DNA of 64,000 bases from BACL27 sp947488385. Its GTDB lineage: Bacteria; Actinomycetota; Acidimicrobiia; Acidimicrobiales; Ilumatobacteraceae. The position numbers were made by a program, and so were the translations under genes. Shown piece after piece: positions 62,662-64,000 of this stretch. The notes beneath the pieces were generated by a model. That model searched no databases, was not told where the DNA came from, and was given only the letters and a program-made list of their open reading frames with translations. The DNA lies in contig CAXNMJ010000001.1 in assembly GCA_964203655.1 (NCBI GenBank), forward strand, positions 62,001 to 126,000, written 5' to 3'. The first letter of the stretch is position 1, and every line of letters starts with the position of its first letter.

Positions 62662-64000
62662 TTGAGCATCCTCGTTGTCGACATTGGCACAAGCGGCTTA
62701 CGCGCAGGTGTCGTGCGCAATGATGGTTCACTTAATTTTTTAAACTACGAGGCCTGTCGCCCATCCACCCCAGCGCCAGGGCTTGTCGAATTCGACGCGC
62801 AACAAATGGCCGATGCAGTACTGCGAGTTTGCAATCAGACAATTGAGCAGTCAAAGAGCACCGACACGATTGACGCAGTCGGCATCACTAATCAACGTGC
62901 TTCAACGGTGATCTGGAGCAAAGCAACCGGTAAACCATTTGGCCCCGCAATTGGCTGGCAAGATTTGCGCACGGTCGGTGAATGTATGGCTGCAGCAGCC
63001 GAGCACGGCATCAAACTCGCGCCAAACCAAACCGCAACAAAAGCCGCGTGGATGCTTCAAAATTACATTTTTGCGAACAAGATAGATCTTGCTGATGTGC
63101 GAATCGGAACTGTTGATTCGTACATCGCCGCCGTTCTCTCAAATAACAAATTGCATGTGACCGACTCAAGCAATGCGGCAGTTACTGGTCTTTGCAATAT
63201 TGATGCACTGTCTTGGTCGCCACGACTATGCGAGCTTCTCAAAGTCGAAATTGAAACTCTTCCAAAAATTGTCGCGTCTTCCGAAATAATCGGTAACGCA
63301 ACTGCCCTGCCTGGTGCACCACCCATTGCGGCTCTGATCGGCGATCAGCAGTCTTCGCTTGTCGGTCAAGCCTGCATCACATCAGGAGCAACAAAAATTA
63401 CTTTCGGCACGGGCGGAATGTTGAACACGTTCACCGGCCAAGATTCGCCGACAAAGTTTGTTCGAAGCGAACACGGTGTTTATCCAATTGTCGCGTTCCG
63501 CGACAGCGTCGCAACTTATTGGGCATCCGAGGCGATCATGCTGTCGGCGGGCACAAATCTCGACTGGCTTTGCCAAGACTTGCAATTGATATCTTCTCCT
63601 TCTGAGAGCCACGAACTTGCATCGCAAGTACCAGACAGTGGCGGTGTTGTTTTTGTTCCGGCGCTATTTGGTCTGGGTACGCCTCATTGGGACTACGGCG
63701 CACGCGGCACATTGCTCGGCATTACCCGTGGCACAAATCGTGCGCACATTGTTCGTTCAGTTCTTGAGGGCATTGCTCATCGCGGTGCCGACATGATCGA
63801 CTCAGTAGTCGGCGAAACGAAACTTGACATTAAGTCGATTCGAATCGATGGCGGCATGAGCCGCAACCCGAGTTTCGTGCAGGCCCTCGCCAACGCCACC
63901 GGCCGCAAAATTGAAGTTTCGCCAATCACTGAGGCAACAACACTCGGTGCTGCTTATCTTGCGGGCGCCAAAGTGTCGTTTTGGCAATCTCTTGAACAAG
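62662..64000 (+). CDS. FGGY-family carbohydrate/polyol kinase, cut by window end
   Basis: An open frame from TTG 62662 that has no stop before the window end (446 codons seen). No ATG or GTG start is available between the upstream stop and the conserved ATP loop 'LVVDIGTSGLRAGVV', so TTG is the best start. 'GITNQRASTVIWSKATGKPFGPAIGWQDLRT' in part, 'DSYIAAVLSN', 'IGDQQSSLVGQACITSGATK', 'FGTGGMLNTF' and 'LFGLGTPHWDYGARGTLLGITRGT' in part are FGGY blocks close to glycerol kinase. It differs from GlpK (48.7 kb) in the 'PTNASRTML' segment ('SSNAAVTGL' here). The substrate may be glycerol, dihydroxyacetone or another polyol. It is co-directional with glpD and the AGPS-like gene. Confidence 0.85.
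   Translation, partial: MSILVVDIGTSGLRAGVVRNDGSLNFLNYEACRPSTPAPGLVEFDAQQMADAVLRVCNQTIEQSKSTDTIDAVGITNQRASTVIWSKATGKPFGPAIGWQDLRTVGECMAAAAEHGIKLAPNQTATKAAWMLQNYIFANKIDLADVRIGTVDSYIAAVLSNNKLHVTDSSNAAVTGLCNIDALSWSPRLCELLKVEIETLPKIVASSEIIGNATALPGAPPIAALIGDQQSSLVGQACITSGATKITFGTGGMLNTFTGQDSPTKFVRSEHGVYPIVAFRDSVATYWASEAIMLSAGTNLDWLCQDLQLISSPSESHELASQVPDSGGVVFVPALFGLGTPHWDYGARGTLLGITRGTNRAHIVRSVLEGIAHRGADMIDSVVGETKLDIKSIRIDGGMSRNPSFVQALANATGRKIEVSPITEATTLGAAYLAGAKVSFWQSLEQ

Overview
The window looks like a piece of an actinobacterial chromosome. The markers are mycothiol synthesis (MshC), F420 enzymes (an LLM-family oxidoreductase and an F420:NADP oxidoreductase), a WhiB protein, SepF and DUF3040 proteins, a phosphatidylinositol mannoside (PIM) lipid pathway, the proteasome activator Bpa, an InhA-type enoyl reductase, a meso-DAP type MurE and a division/cell-wall (dcw) cluster with mraZ. 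By eye the GC content is moderate for this phylum (not computed). With the gene order, that suggests the class Acidimicrobiia (for example an aquatic Ilumatobacteraceae-like lineage), but this is inference. No rRNA, tRNA, CRISPR array, prophage or insertion sequence was seen. Genes are packed tightly with many 1-4 bp overlaps, and no gene-free stretch exceeds about 200 bases.

Layout. 1-8.2 kb: an LLM oxidoreductase, then a minus-strand operon fno-mshC-plsC-thrS-HIT-(membrane protein)-pgsA-patA, the same core order as the mycobacterial thrS-HIT-pgsA-patA lipid locus. 8.2-12.6 kb (plus): enoyl reductase, secreted subtilase, DUF255/thioredoxin-fold protein. 12.6-19.1 kb (minus): nitroreductase, unknown protein, dnaE, bpa, phosphodiesterase. 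19.2 kb: an Rrf2 regulator with a frameshift. 19.6-41.8 kb (minus): one long dcw run, mraZ-[structured RNA]-rsmH-ftsL-ftsI-murE-mraY-murD-ftsW-murG/murC-murB/ftsQ-ftsZ-yggS-sepF-yggT-ileS-(DksA-like)-lspA/rluD. It has a clear promoter and MraZ boxes upstream of mraZ. 42-47.3 kb (minus): lipoate ligase-like, HNH nuclease, small ORF, acyl-CoA dehydrogenase, ROK kinase, DUF3040, dinB. 47.3-50.2 kb (plus): small membrane protein, an inositol-monophosphatase fused to a PhoB-type winged helix, glpK. 50.2-56 kb (minus): ROK kinase, SRPBCC protein, PimB-like mannosyltransferase, QueG, a small Cys protein, thrB, trpD. 56-59.3 kb (minus): whiB, then a Fur / rubrerythrin / Fe-S oxidoreductase / DUF3501 oxidative-stress module. 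59.4-64 kb (plus): glpD, an alkyl-DHAP-synthase-like flavoprotein and an FGGY kinase cut by the window end.

Most notable are the protein architectures: an IMPase-winged-helix fusion, fused MurG-MurC, MurB-FtsQ and LspA-RluD, and a DksA-like protein with about fourteen 6-residue Lys/Leu/Glu repeats and no zinc cysteines. murF and divIVA are absent from their usual places. Six genes (rrf2, murG, ftsI, trpD, the Fe-S oxidoreductase, glpD) each need exactly one base skipped to restore the family reading frame. No common slippery motif is seen, so base-insertion errors in the assembly are the simplest explanation. That same bias must be considered before the LspA-RluD fusion is accepted.
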